A stretch of DNA of 5,972 nucleotides, taken from assembly GCA_947177345.1 (NCBI GenBank), contig CAMWUB010000101.1, forward strand, positions 1 to 5,972, read 5' to 3'. A program made the position numbers and the translations under genes. Under the pieces are notes generated by a model, which ran no database searches, was not told the DNA's origin, and was given only the letters and a program-made list of their open reading frames with translations. Shown piece by piece: positions 5,656-5,972 of this stretch. This DNA comes from an uncultured Ruminococcus sp. GTDB lineage: Bacteria > Bacillota > Clostridia > Oscillospirales > Ruminococcaceae. Each line of letters starts with the position of its first letter. Positions within the stretch are counted from its first letter, which is position 1.

Positions 5656-5972
5656 ATGAAAAAAATATCACTCTTTCAGACGGCAATATTTATTACTATA
5701 CTTTTCCTCAGTATAGTATCTTTCATTGTACTACCTGACAGTGTGGCGGTACAATGGAATACAAACGGAGCAAGCAATTATATCCCGAAAATTTACGCCG
5801 TAATGATACCGGCTGTTATCAGCCTTTTCGGAATAGTTTCATGGAAATATTCTTCTGTAAGATATAATATAAATATTGAATCTTCAAATAAAATTAAAAA
5901 TATTAACTCTGTAATATGGATATTCTTTTCATTTACCGGTATTATTATAAATATTTTATTTATGATTATGAA
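5656..5972 (+). CDS. DUF1648/SdpI-like membrane protein, C-terminus outside window
   Basis: The frame is open from ATG 5656 to the right edge, giving 105 residues. The segment LPDSVAVQWNTNGASNYIPK (about 27-46) is the typical DUF1648 (PF07853) signature, lying between membrane segments near 7-26 and 47-65. A third hydrophobic stretch begins near 88. DUF1648 is found in SdpI, the Bacillus immunity and signalling protein for the SdpC toxin, and in many uncharacterised membrane proteins. Whether an SdpI-type C-terminal domain follows cannot be seen. The start is only 2 nt after the protease stop codon. Its Shine-Dalgarno site, AGGAG (5641-5645), lies within the end of the protease gene, so translation is probably coupled. 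It may belong to the same stress operon. Immunity to a toxin is possible but not shown. Confidence 0.85.
   Translation, partial: MKKISLFQTAIFITILFLSIVSFIVLPDSVAVQWNTNGASNYIPKIYAVMIPAVISLFGIVSWKYSSVRYNINIESSNKIKNINSVIWIFFSFTGIIINILFMIM

Overview
This 6-kb window looks like the chromosome of a low-GC, Gram-positive anaerobe of the Clostridia. AT-rich codon choice, strong GGAGG Shine-Dalgarno sites, near-consensus sigma-A type promoters and the gene families all fit. A gut or rumen Ruminococcus-like member of the Oscillospiraceae is my best guess, but that is inference from style and cannot be proven here. I see no tRNA, rRNA, CRISPR array, insertion sequence or phage gene.

Layout. The left third is transcribed leftward. 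It holds a gene for a small RING-like zinc-finger protein joined to a DUF2628-type membrane region (987-1868) and, downstream of it, the N-terminal 303 residues of a CPBP (CAAX/Abi) intramembrane metalloprotease (1-910, running off the left edge). The protease has its own promoter (TTGACA-N17-TAGAAT) in the 76-bp gap. That promoter is overlapped by a perfect 13-bp inverted repeat that looks like a repressor operator. The right two thirds are transcribed rightward from a perfect consensus promoter (TTGACA-N17-TATAAT, 1971-1999). They form one apparent operon: an OmpR/PhoB-type response regulator (2042-2755), a membrane histidine kinase with a TTG start (2825-4252), a membrane-anchored HtrA/DegP-like serine protease with one PDZ domain (4283-5653), and the first 105 residues of a DUF1648/SdpI-like membrane protein (5656 to the right edge). 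The leftward zinc-finger gene and the rightward operon leave from back-to-back promoters whose -35 boxes are 32 bp apart, with an imperfect dyad centred between them.

How the genes may work together. A two-component system followed directly by an HtrA protease resembles envelope-stress systems such as CssRS-HtrA of Bacillus. The kinase would sense a condition at the outer face of the membrane, the regulator would control transcription, and the protease would degrade or refold damaged exported proteins. The divergent zinc-finger membrane protein, the operator-controlled CPBP protease and the DUF1648 protein make this a dense cluster of membrane and envelope functions. All families are known. 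The less expected parts are the gene combination, the RING-like finger on a DUF2628-like membrane protein, and the regulatory DNA. I found no clear evidence of a wholly new system.
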